Positions 14,196 to 22,928 of a stretch of DNA of 24,941 bases are shown piece by piece. The notes below the pieces were generated by a model. It was not told the DNA's origin, did not search any database, and worked only from the letters and a program-made list of their open reading frames with translations. The position numbers and the translations under genes were made by a program. Within the stretch, counting starts at the first letter, position 1; every line of letters starts with the position of its first letter. The DNA is from Patescibacteria group bacterium. Its GTDB lineage: Bacteria > Patescibacteriota > Minisyncoccia > Phycocordibacterales > SBAW01. Location of the stretch: positions 1-24,941 of the forward strand of contig JAGWIT010000008.1 in NCBI GenBank assembly GCA_028866155.1, written 5' to 3'.

Positions 14196-14810
14196 ATGCA
14201 AATTTGGGCTATACACGGCGGGGATGCTTTTGCTTCTTATGAAGAGTATTTGGAGTATTTAAAAACTCGGCAAATTAATTTAAAACGACTCAATTCTTGG
14301 GACTGGAAAAGCCATTTGGGTGGCGTACTTGGAGCACGGTATGAAGTCTTTATGCCGCAAATGCCCAACAAGCAAAATGCAAAATACGCGGAGTGGAAGA
14401 TTTGGCTAGAAAGATTTATACCGTATATGGATGAAGAAATTATTTTGATTGGACATTCGCTTGGCGGGTGTTTTGTCGCAAAATATCTTGCTGGGACAGA
14501 TTTCCCAAAAAGAATTCGGGCAACTTTTGTAGTGGCGGCGCCATATGATGAAGCCGAGCATTCTGAATTTGCCAAACATTTGTATGATTTTGCTCCTCCT
14601 AAAAATCTTGAGAGGTTGGTGAAGCAAGGCGGTAAAATCTTTTTATATCAAAGCAAAGACGATCCTGTCGTAAGTTTTAGCGAGCTTGCTAAATACCAGG
14701 AGGCTCTGCCCAATGCCATCGTCAGGGTGTTCGAAGACCGTGAGCATTTCAATCAAAAGTCATTTCCTGAGCTAGTTGAGGATATCAAGAGTCTTGAGAC
14801 TTCAAAATAG
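14196..14810 (+). CDS. Small alpha/beta serine hydrolase (RBBP9/YdeN type)
   Basis: The 204-residue protein begins MQIWAIHGGDAF, like the RBBP9/YdeN family of small alpha/beta hydrolases. The nucleophile elbow is GHSLGG with Ser88. Asp155 or Asp156 in SKDDPVVSF and His184 in DREHFNQ complete a Ser-Asp-His triad at the expected positions. No signal peptide is seen, so it should be cytoplasmic; the substrate is unknown. A TTG at 14190 would add two residues, but the ATG at 14196 is exactly 6 bases after the -10 box. The gene is markedly AT-rich: rows I counted by eye run about 32-48% G+C, against about 50-60% in neighbours. It also uses many A/T-ending codons, which suggests later acquisition. 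It stands between a terminator and the next promoter as a single-gene unit. Confidence 0.85.
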   Translation: MQIWAIHGGDAFASYEEYLEYLKTRQINLKRLNSWDWKSHLGGVLGARYEVFMPQMPNKQNAKYAEWKIWLERFIPYMDEEIILIGHSLGGCFVAKYLAGTDFPKRIRATFVVAAPYDEAEHSEFAKHLYDFAPPKNLERLVKQGGKIFLYQSKDDPVVSFSELAKYQEALPNAIVRVFEDREHFNQKSFPELVEDIKSLETSK

Positions 14811-14829
14811 GCCGTTTTTGCGCTAAAAT
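14801..14829 (+). promoter_or_regulatory. Leaderless promoter of the M29-scp-mur operon
   Basis: TTCAAA (14801-14806), 17 bases and TAAAAT (14824-14829). The -10 box ends exactly 6 bases before the ATG at 14836. It is the only good promoter I see for the eight tightly packed genes that follow. Confidence 0.65.
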
Positions 14830-14835
14830 AGGGTT

Positions 14836-16062
14836 ATGAAGAACTATACGCCGGGCAAGGCGATATTAGAGCGCTATGCGGACGTATTGGTCAATTTTGC
14901 ACTCGGCGGCGGGAAGGGGATAAAGCGGGGCGAAGTGGTGCACCTGACCGCGCCCGAAGTTTCCAAACCGCTCGTGTTCGAGCTCCAAAAGGCGATCATC
15001 AAGGCCGGCGGACACCTCATCCTCAACTACCGGCCGGGCAACGACGAGGAGTACAACTTTGATGCGGCTTTTTTTGAGAACGCGCAGGACCATCACCTCG
15101 ACTTCTTCCCCAAAAACTATTATCGCGGGCTCGTCGACCAGGCCGACCACACGCTTTTTATTTTAGGCGAGACGCATCCGCACGCGCTCAAAAATGTAAA
15201 TCCAAAAAAAATCATGCGCCGCGGCATCGCGATGAAGCAGTATCGCGACTGGCGTACCGCCAAAGAGCACCAGGGCAAGCTCCACTGGACTATCGCGCTC
15301 TACGGCACCGAAGCGATGGCTAAAGAGGCACGCCTCGCTCCCAGAGAATATTGGAGAGAAATAATCAAAGCGTGCTTCTTAGACGACAAGCATCCGATAA
15401 AAAAATGGCAAAAAGTGTATCGCGACATCGGCGCCTATACGCGCAAGCTCAATGCGCTCTCGCCGAAGATCAACAAACTCCATATCGAAGGAGCCGACGC
15501 CGACCTCTGGATTGCCTTGGGAGAAAAGCGCCAGTGGCTCTCGGGCCGCGGCGCCAATATCCCAAGCTTTGAGATATTCACCAGCCCCGACTGGCGCGGG
15601 ACCGAAGGGTGGATACGATTTAACCAGCCGCTCTATCGCTACGGCACGCTCGTTGAAGGCATCGAGCTGTGGTTTTCGGGCGGCAAGGTGGTGAAGTCGC
15701 GCGCCAATACCGGGTACAAAATTTTGCAAGAGATGATACGCACCCACGGCGCCGACAAAATAGGCGAGTTCTCGATGACCGATAAGCGCCACTCGCGCAT
15801 CGCCAAATTTATGGCAGAGACTTTGTTCGACGAGAACATGGGCGGCCCGCAGGGCAACTCGCATCTCGCTTTAGGCGCCTCGTATGCCGACACCTTTGCC
15901 GGAGACGTCAGCAAACTCACGGCAAAACAAAAAACCGCGCTCGGATTCAACGATTCATCGGTGCACACCGACATCATCACGACGGCAAAACGCCGCGTGA
16001 CCGCGCACCTGAAGAACGGTTCGGCCAAGATTATCTACGATAACGGGCGGTTTGTTCTTTGA
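14836..16062 (+). CDS. Aminopeptidase of family M29
   Basis: The 408-residue product fits the M29 thermophilic aminopeptidase family (AmpS, AmpT, PepS; about 400-415 residues), two-metal enzymes that remove N-terminal residues from peptides in the cytoplasm. The N-terminal half shows the family opening LERYADVLVNFALGGGKGIKRGEVVHL. The C-terminal catalytic half shows the metal-ligand regions known for the family: VEGIELWF, KIGEFSM, LFDENMGGPQGNSHLALGASY (Glu and His) and SSVHTDI (His and Asp). It appears complete and active. Peptide recycling would suit a host-dependent organism, but that is inference. Its TGA is two bases before the scpA start, so the two are probably co-translated. Confidence 0.88.
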   Translation: MKNYTPGKAILERYADVLVNFALGGGKGIKRGEVVHLTAPEVSKPLVFELQKAIIKAGGHLILNYRPGNDEEYNFDAAFFENAQDHHLDFFPKNYYRGLVDQADHTLFILGETHPHALKNVNPKKIMRRGIAMKQYRDWRTAKEHQGKLHWTIALYGTEAMAKEARLAPREYWREIIKACFLDDKHPIKKWQKVYRDIGAYTRKLNALSPKINKLHIEGADADLWIALGEKRQWLSGRGANIPSFEIFTSPDWRGTEGWIRFNQPLYRYGTLVEGIELWFSGGKVVKSRANTGYKILQEMIRTHGADKIGEFSMTDKRHSRIAKFMAETLFDENMGGPQGNSHLALGASYADTFAGDVSKLTAKQKTALGFNDSSVHTDIITTAKRRVTAHLKNGSAKIIYDNGRFVL

Positions 16063-16064
16063 CC

Positions 16065-16826
16065 ATGCCTCTCATCGCGCCAACCGTTAAAACTGCCGTA
16101 TATGAAGGTCCTTTGGATCTTTTGCTCGAACTTATCGAGAAGCGCAAGCTCCTTATCAACGACATTTCGCTCGCCTCGGTGACCGACGAGTATATCTCGC
16201 GCGTTGGCACGATGGAGTCTTTGCCGGTGGGGGAGACCGCCGAGTTTGTGGCGCTTGCGGCTACCCTTTTGTTGATAAAATCGCGCTCGCTTTTGCCGTC
16301 GCTCATGCTCAGCGACGACGAATCGCGCGATATCAAAGAGCTGGAGTACCGTTTGGCGATGTATCAAATCATAAAAGAAGGCTCGCACCTTCTTGGGAAG
16401 CAACTTATATCAGCGGCGCTGTTATATGACGGCGCCGCTGCCGAGCAGGAGCCGCTGTATATCCCCGATGCTTCGGCTACGCCTCAAAGTTTGCTTGCTA
16501 CGGCGCGCATGCTCATCGACGGCTTCCCGCAGAACCTCGCCCTGCCCAAGGTCAACGTCAAAAAAATTGTCTCACTCGAGGAGATGATAGAAAAATTGGC
16601 TGCGCGCCTGACAACGGCGATGCGGCTCTCGTTTAAAGAATTTACCGGCCACGACCTGTCTGCCAAGACAGGCAAAAATCTGGCTGCCGTCAAACCCGAG
16701 ATAATCGTGAGCTTTTTGGCGCTGCTGGAGCTCATCAAGCAGGGTATACTAAAGGCTTCGCAAGACCAAAAATTCGGCGACATCTTCCTTGAGAGCGACG
16801 CCGTCACCACCCCGTCGTATGAATGA
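16065..16826 (+). CDS. scpA: Segregation and condensation protein ScpA
   Basis: The 253-residue kleisin begins MPLIAPTVKTAVYEGPLDLLLELIEKRKLLIND, the typical ScpA start (F.GPLDLLL.LI...K..I.DI). It continues with GETAEFVALAATLLLIKSRSLLP. The C-terminal winged-helix part includes VSFLALLELIKQGIL. ScpA bridges the two heads of the SMC dimer and, with ScpB, forms the condensin that compacts and separates chromosomes. The TTG two codons upstream (16059) is unlikely; the ATG at 16065 is two bases after the M29 stop. Its end overlaps scpB by 8 bases. Confidence 0.95.
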   Translation: MPLIAPTVKTAVYEGPLDLLLELIEKRKLLINDISLASVTDEYISRVGTMESLPVGETAEFVALAATLLLIKSRSLLPSLMLSDDESRDIKELEYRLAMYQIIKEGSHLLGKQLISAALLYDGAAAEQEPLYIPDASATPQSLLATARMLIDGFPQNLALPKVNVKKIVSLEEMIEKLAARLTTAMRLSFKEFTGHDLSAKTGKNLAAVKPEIIVSFLALLELIKQGILKASQDQKFGDIFLESDAVTTPSYE

Positions 16827-17391
16827 GCTGACCCAACAACTTGAGGCATTGCTTTTTGCACTCGGGCGGCCCGTGTCCCGCACTGAGTTGCAAAAATTGC
16901 TTGATGTTTCGCCGGAGGAGCTGGGCGGCGCCATCGAATATCTCACAAGTGGCGGGCGCGGCGTGGTGCTTGTCGACGACGGCAAGATGCTTGAGCTGCG
17001 CACCGCTCCCGCCGCCGCCGCCCTCATCGAGCGCATCTGCAAAGAGGAGTACGCGCGCGATATCGGCCGCGCCGGCCTTGAGGCGCTCGCGGCGGTGCTT
17101 TACCGCGGCCCCCTAACCCGCGCGGAGATAGATTTTATCCGTGGGGTCAATTCATCGCAAACCTTGCGCACGCTCGCCATGCGCGGGCTCGTGCGCAAGG
17201 TGCCAAACCCCAAAGACGAGCGCTCGTTTTTGTACGAGCCGACAACAGAATTGCTCGCCCAGCTTGGCGTCTCGCACCGCTCCCTGCTCCCTGAGTTTAA
17301 CGAAGTGCGCGACAAATTATCAAAGCTTGAGGAGGCCTACCGCATGACTGCGCAGGCAGACGCCAAAGAAAGCGAGCTTACTCAAGAGTAG
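16819..17391 (+). CDS. scpB: Segregation and condensation protein ScpB
   Basis: The 190-residue product begins MNELTQQLEALLFALGRPVS and has two winged-helix domains. The second shows GLEALAAVLYRGPLTRAEIDFIRGVNSSQTLRTLAMRGLV, the most conserved part of ScpB (usually TLAIIAYRQPITRAEIE.IRGV.S...L..L...GLI). A longer frame from 16789 would add ten arginine- and proline-rich residues inside scpA; the ATG at 16819 (overlap ATGAATGA) is preferred because it matches the family start and gives translational coupling. ScpB binds ScpA as a dimer on the SMC complex. The smc gene is not in the window. Confidence 0.94.
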   Translation: MNELTQQLEALLFALGRPVSRTELQKLLDVSPEELGGAIEYLTSGGRGVVLVDDGKMLELRTAPAAAALIERICKEEYARDIGRAGLEALAAVLYRGPLTRAEIDFIRGVNSSQTLRTLAMRGLVRKVPNPKDERSFLYEPTTELLAQLGVSHRSLLPEFNEVRDKLSKLEEAYRMTAQADAKESELTQE

Positions 17392-17394
17392 CGT

Positions 17395-18312
17395 ATGAAA
17401 TTTCCGGCATCTTCAAGCATCGTTATAGCTTTGTGCAGCGTTGCGCTCGGGTCCGCATTGTTCGTTATTTTTCTTGTATACCTAGTGGCACATACCGCGA
17501 CGCCAAAAACCGCCGAAGCCTTCCCGCCCGACGTCATGCTTAATCCGGACGCGCTCACCGCGAAGTCGGCTATTATCTATGACCCCGCCGACGGGCGCGT
17601 CCTGTTTGCAAAAGACGGCAGAACGCCGCGGCCGCTTGCCTCGCTCACCAAGCTCATGACCGCACAGGCAATCCTCTCAACCCAGTCGACCGACCAGCTC
17701 GTCACTATCACGCCGGTCGACATAGCCTCCGACGGTTTCTGGGGGTTCAAGGTCGGCGATGTGGTCAAACTTTCCGACCTCCTGCGCTTCGGACTCGTCG
17801 CCTCATCCAATGACGCTATGGCCGCGGCCGCGACGAGCCTCGGCGGCGATTATCTCGACCAGCTGAACCAAACGGCGGGAAGCTTGGGCCTCTCGCACAC
17901 CTACTTTTTAAACCCAACCGGGCTTGACCTCACCGCGAGCACCTCGGGTGCGTACGGCACCGCGGGCGACGTGGCTCTGCTGGCGGCGTCGTTCCTCAAA
18001 AAATATCCGCAATATTTCGAACTCAGCACTCAGCCAACCGTAACCATCCGCGACGGAGACCGCACTCTTTGGGGTGCGGCAACCGAGGTGCCGCTTCAAA
18101 ATATCCCCGGCTTCATCGGCGCAAAAACAGGATACACTGACTTGGCGGGCGGCAATCTGGTTGCAGCCTACGACATAGACATCGGCCATCCGCTCATTGC
18201 GGTAGTGCTCGGCTCGACCGAGAAAGGGCGCTTTAGCGACATCCGCACGCTCATCGAGGCAAGCCGCGCTTCGCTCAGCCGGCTGGCGGAGATCTCAAAC
18301 ACACAACCATGA
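17395..18312 (+). CDS. D-alanyl-D-alanine carboxypeptidase (peptidase S11, PBP5-like)
   Basis: The 305-residue protein has an N-terminal membrane segment (about residues 9-32) followed by an exported S11 domain. Active-site motifs are complete: SLTK (Ser83, Lys86), SSN (137-139) and KTG (244-246) in GAKTGYTDLAGGNLVA. These enzymes trim the terminal D-Ala from peptidoglycan stem peptides and so control cross-linking. The protein ends soon after the catalytic domain, without the C-terminal beta domain and amphipathic anchor of PBP5; the N-terminal segment probably holds it in the membrane. It starts 3 bases after scpB, and its stop overlaps the mraY start as ATGA. It links the segregation genes to the wall genes in one operon. 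Confidence 0.92.
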   Translation: MKFPASSSIVIALCSVALGSALFVIFLVYLVAHTATPKTAEAFPPDVMLNPDALTAKSAIIYDPADGRVLFAKDGRTPRPLASLTKLMTAQAILSTQSTDQLVTITPVDIASDGFWGFKVGDVVKLSDLLRFGLVASSNDAMAAAATSLGGDYLDQLNQTAGSLGLSHTYFLNPTGLDLTASTSGAYGTAGDVALLAASFLKKYPQYFELSTQPTVTIRDGDRTLWGAATEVPLQNIPGFIGAKTGYTDLAGGNLVAAYDIDIGHPLIAVVLGSTEKGRFSDIRTLIEASRASLSRLAEISNTQP

Positions 18313-19364
18313 CCACTTTTGATGTGATGCGCATATTTATCCCCGCGACGATAGCCTTTTTAATTGGGGTCGGGCTGACGCCGTTCCTTACGCATTTGCT
18401 CTATAAAAACCGGATGTGGAAGCGCACAGGCGGCAAGAACGGGCTCGACGGCAAACCCGCCGAAGTCTTTAACCAGCTGCACAAAACAAAAGAGGTCGGC
18501 ACGCCGCGCTTCGGCGGCATCATCGTGTGGGGGAGCGTGCTTTTGACCGCTGGGCTCCTCCAAGTGCTATGGGTGTTCTTTCCCGACGCGTTCGGACAGC
18601 TGGCGTTCATCAGCCGCAACCAAACGTGGGTCCCGCTCGCGGCTCTGATAGTGGGCGCGCTGGTAGGGTTCGTCGACGATCTCTTCGAAGTGCAAGGGAG
18701 GGCGGGCCTCAAACTCCGGATACGGCTTCTTATCGTCGCTGCGGTCGCGCTTTTGTGCGCATGGTGGTTCTATGACAAGCTCGGCGTCTCGTCGATATCG
18801 TTCCCGTTTGCGGCGGGGCCGGTTGAGCTCGGCGCATGGTTCATCCCGCTGTTTGTACTCGTAGCGCTTTTTATATACGCGGGCGGCGTCATCGACGGGC
18901 TCGACGGCCTTGCCGGCGGCGTGTTTCTCACCATTTTCGGCGCGTATGCGGGCATCGCGTTCTTCCAGGACCAGATGGATATCGCAGCGCTTGCGGCGGC
19001 GATTGCCGGCGGATTGCTGGCCTTTTTGTGGTTCAACATTCCGCCCGCACGCTTTTACCTCTCTGAAACCGGCACGATGGGCCTCACGCTGGCGCTCACG
19101 GTCATCGCTTTTTTGACCGACACGCTCGGCGGGGGCAGGGGGGTCACGGTACTGCCCATCATCGCGCTGCCGCTCGTCATCACGGTCGTCTCCAATGTGT
19201 TGCAGATACTCAGCAAAAAAATATTAAAGAAAAAACTTTTTCGCATAGCGCCGCTCCACCATCATTTTGAGGCGCTCGGGTGGCCGTCATACAAAGTGAC
19301 GATGCGCTACTGGATAGTCGGCATCATCGCAGCCATCATCGGGATGATCATCGCGCTTATATGA
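18309..19364 (+). CDS. mraY: Phospho-N-acetylmuramoyl-pentapeptide transferase MraY
   Basis: The 351-residue, roughly ten-helix membrane enzyme transfers phospho-MurNAc-pentapeptide from UDP to undecaprenyl phosphate, forming lipid I. Landmarks are KEVGTPRFGGIIVW (the usual KKGTPTMGG loop), FVDD near residue 120, IDGLDGLAGG (195-204) with the catalytic-site aspartates, and PLHHHFE (315-321) near the C-terminus. The start overlaps the carboxypeptidase stop (ATGA), and its stop overlaps ftsW (ATGA). This order, mraY-ftsW-murG, is the dcw cluster order with murD and murF missing. Confidence 0.97.
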   Translation: MTTFDVMRIFIPATIAFLIGVGLTPFLTHLLYKNRMWKRTGGKNGLDGKPAEVFNQLHKTKEVGTPRFGGIIVWGSVLLTAGLLQVLWVFFPDAFGQLAFISRNQTWVPLAALIVGALVGFVDDLFEVQGRAGLKLRIRLLIVAAVALLCAWWFYDKLGVSSISFPFAAGPVELGAWFIPLFVLVALFIYAGGVIDGLDGLAGGVFLTIFGAYAGIAFFQDQMDIAALAAAIAGGLLAFLWFNIPPARFYLSETGTMGLTLALTVIAFLTDTLGGGRGVTVLPIIALPLVITVVSNVLQILSKKILKKKLFRIAPLHHHFEALGWPSYKVTMRYWIVGIIAAIIGMIIALI

Positions 19365-20479
19365 GATCTTCCGCAAAAAACGCGATAGACACGCCGTTTC
19401 TCCTGGTGCTGTGTGCGCTCCTTGTATGCGGTTTGCTTATCTTTACCTCGGCGGCGCTCTCGCTCTTGGCACAGGCCGGGGGTGCCTCCTTCACCTCGGT
19501 GGCGGTAAGCCAGCTTTTGCTGGGCCTCGTGTGCGGCGCCGCCGCGCTTATATTTTTTGCGCGCATCGATTACCGCGTCTGGCGGCCGTACACGCCGTAT
19601 TTTTTTGGAGCCTCCGTACTCCTTTCACTCATGGTGTTCGTGCCGCACGTGGGGCTCGCGCTTAAAGGTGCCGCGCGCTGGATAAGCTTGGGGCCGGTGT
19701 CATTCCAACCCGAGGAGCTCTTGAAGTTCTCGACGGTGATGCTGCTCTCGGCGGTGTATGCGGCGAATTTTCGCAAGGTCAACACGCTGCTCGGCGGCAT
19801 CATGCCTCTCGCACTGATAGCGGGGAGCGCCGCGGCCATCCTGCTTATCCAGCCCGACACCGCAGGCGTTATCATCATCGGCATGGCGGCCGTGACAATG
19901 CTGTTTGCCGCAGGCGGCAAGGCGTCGCACCTGCTCATTCTGGCGTTCATCGGCGTCCTCGCCATCGCCGGCGCGGCATACGAACGGCCCTACATCGCCA
20001 AGCGCATCCAGACGTTCTTCAACCAGGAAGCCGACCCGCTCGGCGCAGGATACCAGGTCCAGCAATCGCTTATTGCGGTTGGCTCCGGCGGGCTGAGCGG
20101 CAAAGGTTTCGGCCAAGGGCTTGAGAAATTCTCCTACCTCCCCGAGCCTATCGGCGACTCTATTTTTGCCGTGGCGGGCGAGGAATTCGGCTTTATCGGG
20201 AGTATCCTGCTCGTGCTTTTATATGCGCTCTTTGCGCTTTTGGGCCTGCGTATCGCGGCCCGGGCACCCGACCCGTTCGGCGGTCTGCTGGTAGTTGGTC
20301 TCACGGTGCTCATCGCGGGCCAGTCATTCTTTAATATCGCTTCGGCTATCGGATTGGTGCCGCTGGTTGGCGTCCCGCTCATTTTCGTGTCGCACGGCGG
20401 CACCTCGCTTGCCATTTCATTAGCCGAAGTCGGTGTTATATTAAGCGTATCCAAACGGATGCGGCACAAGACAACCTAA
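19361..20479 (+). CDS. ftsW: SEDS peptidoglycan polymerase FtsW
   Basis: The 372-residue multi-span protein belongs to the SEDS family (FtsW/RodA/SpoVE), which polymerises lipid II into glycan strands. Signatures are GAARWISLGPVSFQPEELLKF, the LIQPDTAG loop with its catalytic aspartate, and GSGGLSGKGFGQGLEKFSYLPE (from residue 241), leading into DSIFAVAGEEFGFIG. Position between mraY and murG marks it as FtsW, the division form, and not RodA. The start at 19361 overlaps the mraY stop by four bases; a longer frame from 19280 lies inside mraY and begins with a His-rich non-membrane stretch that is not expected. Confidence 0.95.
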   Translation: MRSSAKNAIDTPFLLVLCALLVCGLLIFTSAALSLLAQAGGASFTSVAVSQLLLGLVCGAAALIFFARIDYRVWRPYTPYFFGASVLLSLMVFVPHVGLALKGAARWISLGPVSFQPEELLKFSTVMLLSAVYAANFRKVNTLLGGIMPLALIAGSAAAILLIQPDTAGVIIIGMAAVTMLFAAGGKASHLLILAFIGVLAIAGAAYERPYIAKRIQTFFNQEADPLGAGYQVQQSLIAVGSGGLSGKGFGQGLEKFSYLPEPIGDSIFAVAGEEFGFIGSILLVLLYALFALLGLRIAARAPDPFGGLLVVGLTVLIAGQSFFNIASAIGLVPLVGVPLIFVSHGGTSLAISLAEVGVILSVSKRMRHKTT

Positions 20480-20488
20480 CCGAATGTT

Positions 20489-21619
20489 ATGAAGATACTT
20501 TTTACGGGCGGGGGAACGGGCGGCCATTTTTACCCCATCATCGCGGTCGCCGAGGCGGTTAACGACCTCACGAGAGAGCGCAAGCTGCTTGAGCCGCAGC
20601 TCTACTATGCGGCGCCTGACCCCTACGACCGCGAGATGCTCGTCGCCAACAACATAGCGTTCGTCCCGACCTCCGCCGGAAAGATTCGCAATTATTTTTC
20701 CATCCTCAACTTCTTCGATTATTTCAAAACGGGGTGGGGAGTCCTGCGTTCGGTCTTGCGCATCTTCTTTCTCTACCCCGACGTTATCTTCAGCGACGGC
20801 GGGTATGCAAGCTTCCCGACCCTGCTTGCGGCAAAACTGTTCAGGATACCGGTCGTGCTTCTGCAGTGCGACGCCGACCCTGGCCGGGTCAATTCGTGGG
20901 CGGCAAAATTCGCCGCCAAGATCGCGGTGGCGTTTGCCGAAGGCGCCGCGAATCTCCCCAAAGACAAGGTTGCCTTTACCGGCAACCCCATCCGCAAATC
21001 GGTCTTGCTCCCCGCGCGCGAAGGCGCATACGAATTCTTACACCTCAAGCGCGAGTTGCCCGTCATCCTGGTCGTGGGCGGCTCGCAGGGCTCTCAAACC
21101 GTCAACGAGGCCGTGCTCGCGGCGCTTCCGCAGCTCATCGAAAAGTACCAGATTATCCATCAAACCGGAGAAGCTCATATCAAAGACATTGAAGGCCGGG
21201 CCACGGTCGTGCTTGCCGACTCGCCCCTTAAAGAACGCTACAAAGCGTTCGGGTATCTCAATGATCTCGCGACGCGCATGAGCGCCGGAGTCGCGAGCCT
21301 CTGTTTAGCGCGCGCCGGCGCGGGCAATATTTTTGAGATCGCGGCGTGGGGCTTGCCGTCAATACTCATACCGATACCCGAGCCGATATCCCACGACCAA
21401 ACCAAGAATGCTTTTGCCTACGCCCGCTCGGGGGCGTGCATCGTTATCGAGCAAAACAACCTCACGCCCGGACTCCTTGTTTCCGAGGTCGACCGCCTCT
21501 TGAACCATCCCGAACTGGTGCATGCGATGCAAAACGCGGCGCGCGGCTTCGCGCGGGTCGATGCCGCCAAGACGATAGCTAATGCGCTCCTTGATATCGC
21601 GCTCTCCCATGAATCTTGA
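20489..21619 (+). CDS. murG: UDP-GlcNAc lipid I N-acetylglucosaminyltransferase MurG
   Basis: The 376-residue GT28 glycosyltransferase adds GlcNAc to lipid I to make lipid II at the inner face of the membrane. The N-terminal glycine loop GGGTGGHFYP (from residue 7) and a second glycine loop VVGGSQGSQTVNEAV are conserved. C-terminal residues include ARAGAGNIFEIAAWGLPSILIPIP, the UDP-GlcNAc site, and HDQTKNAFAY. It follows ftsW after 9 bases with no Shine-Dalgarno, and overlaps gltX by 11 bases. With mraY and ftsW it gives three successive steps of lipid II synthesis and use. Confidence 0.97.
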   Translation: MKILFTGGGTGGHFYPIIAVAEAVNDLTRERKLLEPQLYYAAPDPYDREMLVANNIAFVPTSAGKIRNYFSILNFFDYFKTGWGVLRSVLRIFFLYPDVIFSDGGYASFPTLLAAKLFRIPVVLLQCDADPGRVNSWAAKFAAKIAVAFAEGAANLPKDKVAFTGNPIRKSVLLPAREGAYEFLHLKRELPVILVVGGSQGSQTVNEAVLAALPQLIEKYQIIHQTGEAHIKDIEGRATVVLADSPLKERYKAFGYLNDLATRMSAGVASLCLARAGAGNIFEIAAWGLPSILIPIPEPISHDQTKNAFAYARSGACIVIEQNNLTPGLLVSEVDRLLNHPELVHAMQNAARGFARVDAAKTIANALLDIALSHES

Positions 21620-22919
21620 CATTGTCACGCGGTTTGCCCCAAGCCCGACGGGAAACCTCAATATAGGCGGCGTCCGCGCGGGTATATTTGCGTATCTTTT
21701 TGCGCGGCATAATAAAGGCAGGTTTATTGTGCGCATAGAAGATACCGACCGCGAGCGCTCAAAAAAAGAATTCGAGGAGAATATTTTGGAATCGCTCGCA
21801 TGGCTTGGGATAGAGCATGATGCACTGTACCGGCAGAGCGCGCATGCGGCGCGGCATGAGGAGCTGCTGCGCATCCTGGTAGAACAAGAGAAGGCGTACC
21901 TATCAAGGGAGGCTCCTAATGAAGAAGGCGGCAGGGAGGAGGTTATTCGCTTTCGAAACCCTGGCACCGTCATTACTTTTACGGATGCGATACACGGAGA
22001 GATCTCATTTGATACGGCTGAGCTAAAAGATTTCGTTATCGCAAAAAGCTTTAGCGAGCCGCTTTTTCACTTCGGCGTCGTGGTTGACGACTGGGACGAG
22101 GGCGTAACGCATGTTATCCGCGGTGAGGATCACATCTCAAATACCCCCCGGCAAATTCTGATTCAGGAGGCGCTGGGAGCTCCGCGGCCGCACTATGCTC
22201 ATCTGCCCCTTATTATGGGAAGCGACGGAGCCAAACTTTCCAAGCGCAAGGGCGCAAAAGCAATCACCGAATACCGCGGACTGGGCTACCTGCCGGAAGC
22301 AGTGTTGAATTATGACGCCTTGTTAGGGTGGCATCCAGAGGGCGAGAAAGAGATATTCAGCCGGTCAGAACTTATAGAAGCGTTTACGCTTGAGCGCGTG
22401 CAAAAAAGCCCCGCGACTTTCGACGAAACCAAGCTGCTCTGGTTTAACCGCGAACATTTGAAATTACTTTCTGATACCGAATTTTCAAAACGTTTGCGGG
22501 ATTTCAGCGGGGTAGAAGCGGACGCGCGCCTTATCCCGCTATTGCGCGAGAGGTCGCAGACGCTCAAAGAAGCCTCCGATGCTCTTGCAGCGGGGGAGTA
22601 CGGTTTTCTTTGCGACTCGGTTTCTTTTTCTAAAGAACTTTTGCTTAAGGGCGCCAAAGCCGATGCCGAGACGGTAAAAAATAATCTTCAAAAAGCCGCT
22701 CAGTTGCTCAAAGGCGTCGCTGATGAAGCCTTCACCGCACAAGAAGCAAAGCGTGCGGTGTTCGATTATGCGACTGGGCAGGGGAGAGCTTCAGTGCTCT
22801 GGCCCCTGCGCGTCGCTTTGTCGGGGAGGGAAAAATCGCCCGACCCGTTCACACTGTGTGCACTGCTCGGTAAAGAAAAAACACTTGAACGGATTGCTGG
22901 GGCGGTACAAATGCTTTAA
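21609..22919 (+). CDS. gltX: Glutamyl-tRNA synthetase
   Basis: The 436-residue class I enzyme charges tRNA with glutamate. MNLDIVTRFAPSPTGNLNIGG opens the protein; the usual HIGH motif (LHIGG) reads NIGG, with Asn18 where His is normal. The second motif KLSKR is at residues 209-213, and HVIRGEDHISNTPRQ is the conserved active-site loop. The C-terminal anticodon-binding part ends normally with WPLRVALSGREKSPDPF and ALLGKEKTLERI, although the total is a little shorter than the common 460-490 residues. The ATG at 21609 lies inside the end of murG; a frame from 21582 would add nine residues not expected in the family. It is the last gene of the operon. Confidence 0.95.
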   Translation: MNLDIVTRFAPSPTGNLNIGGVRAGIFAYLFARHNKGRFIVRIEDTDRERSKKEFEENILESLAWLGIEHDALYRQSAHAARHEELLRILVEQEKAYLSREAPNEEGGREEVIRFRNPGTVITFTDAIHGEISFDTAELKDFVIAKSFSEPLFHFGVVVDDWDEGVTHVIRGEDHISNTPRQILIQEALGAPRPHYAHLPLIMGSDGAKLSKRKGAKAITEYRGLGYLPEAVLNYDALLGWHPEGEKEIFSRSELIEAFTLERVQKSPATFDETKLLWFNREHLKLLSDTEFSKRLRDFSGVEADARLIPLLRERSQTLKEASDALAAGEYGFLCDSVSFSKELLLKGAKADAETVKNNLQKAAQLLKGVADEAFTAQEAKRAVFDYATGQGRASVLWPLRVALSGREKSPDPFTLCALLGKEKTLERIAGAVQML

Positions 22920-22922
22920 AAT
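22894..22922 (+). promoter_or_regulatory. Leaderless promoter of the M23 peptidase gene
   Basis: TTGCTG (22894-22899), 17 bases and TAAAAT (22917-22922) overlap the end of gltX. The -10 box ends exactly 6 bases before the ATG at 22929. Confidence 0.6.
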
Positions 22923-22928
22923 AAGCGC

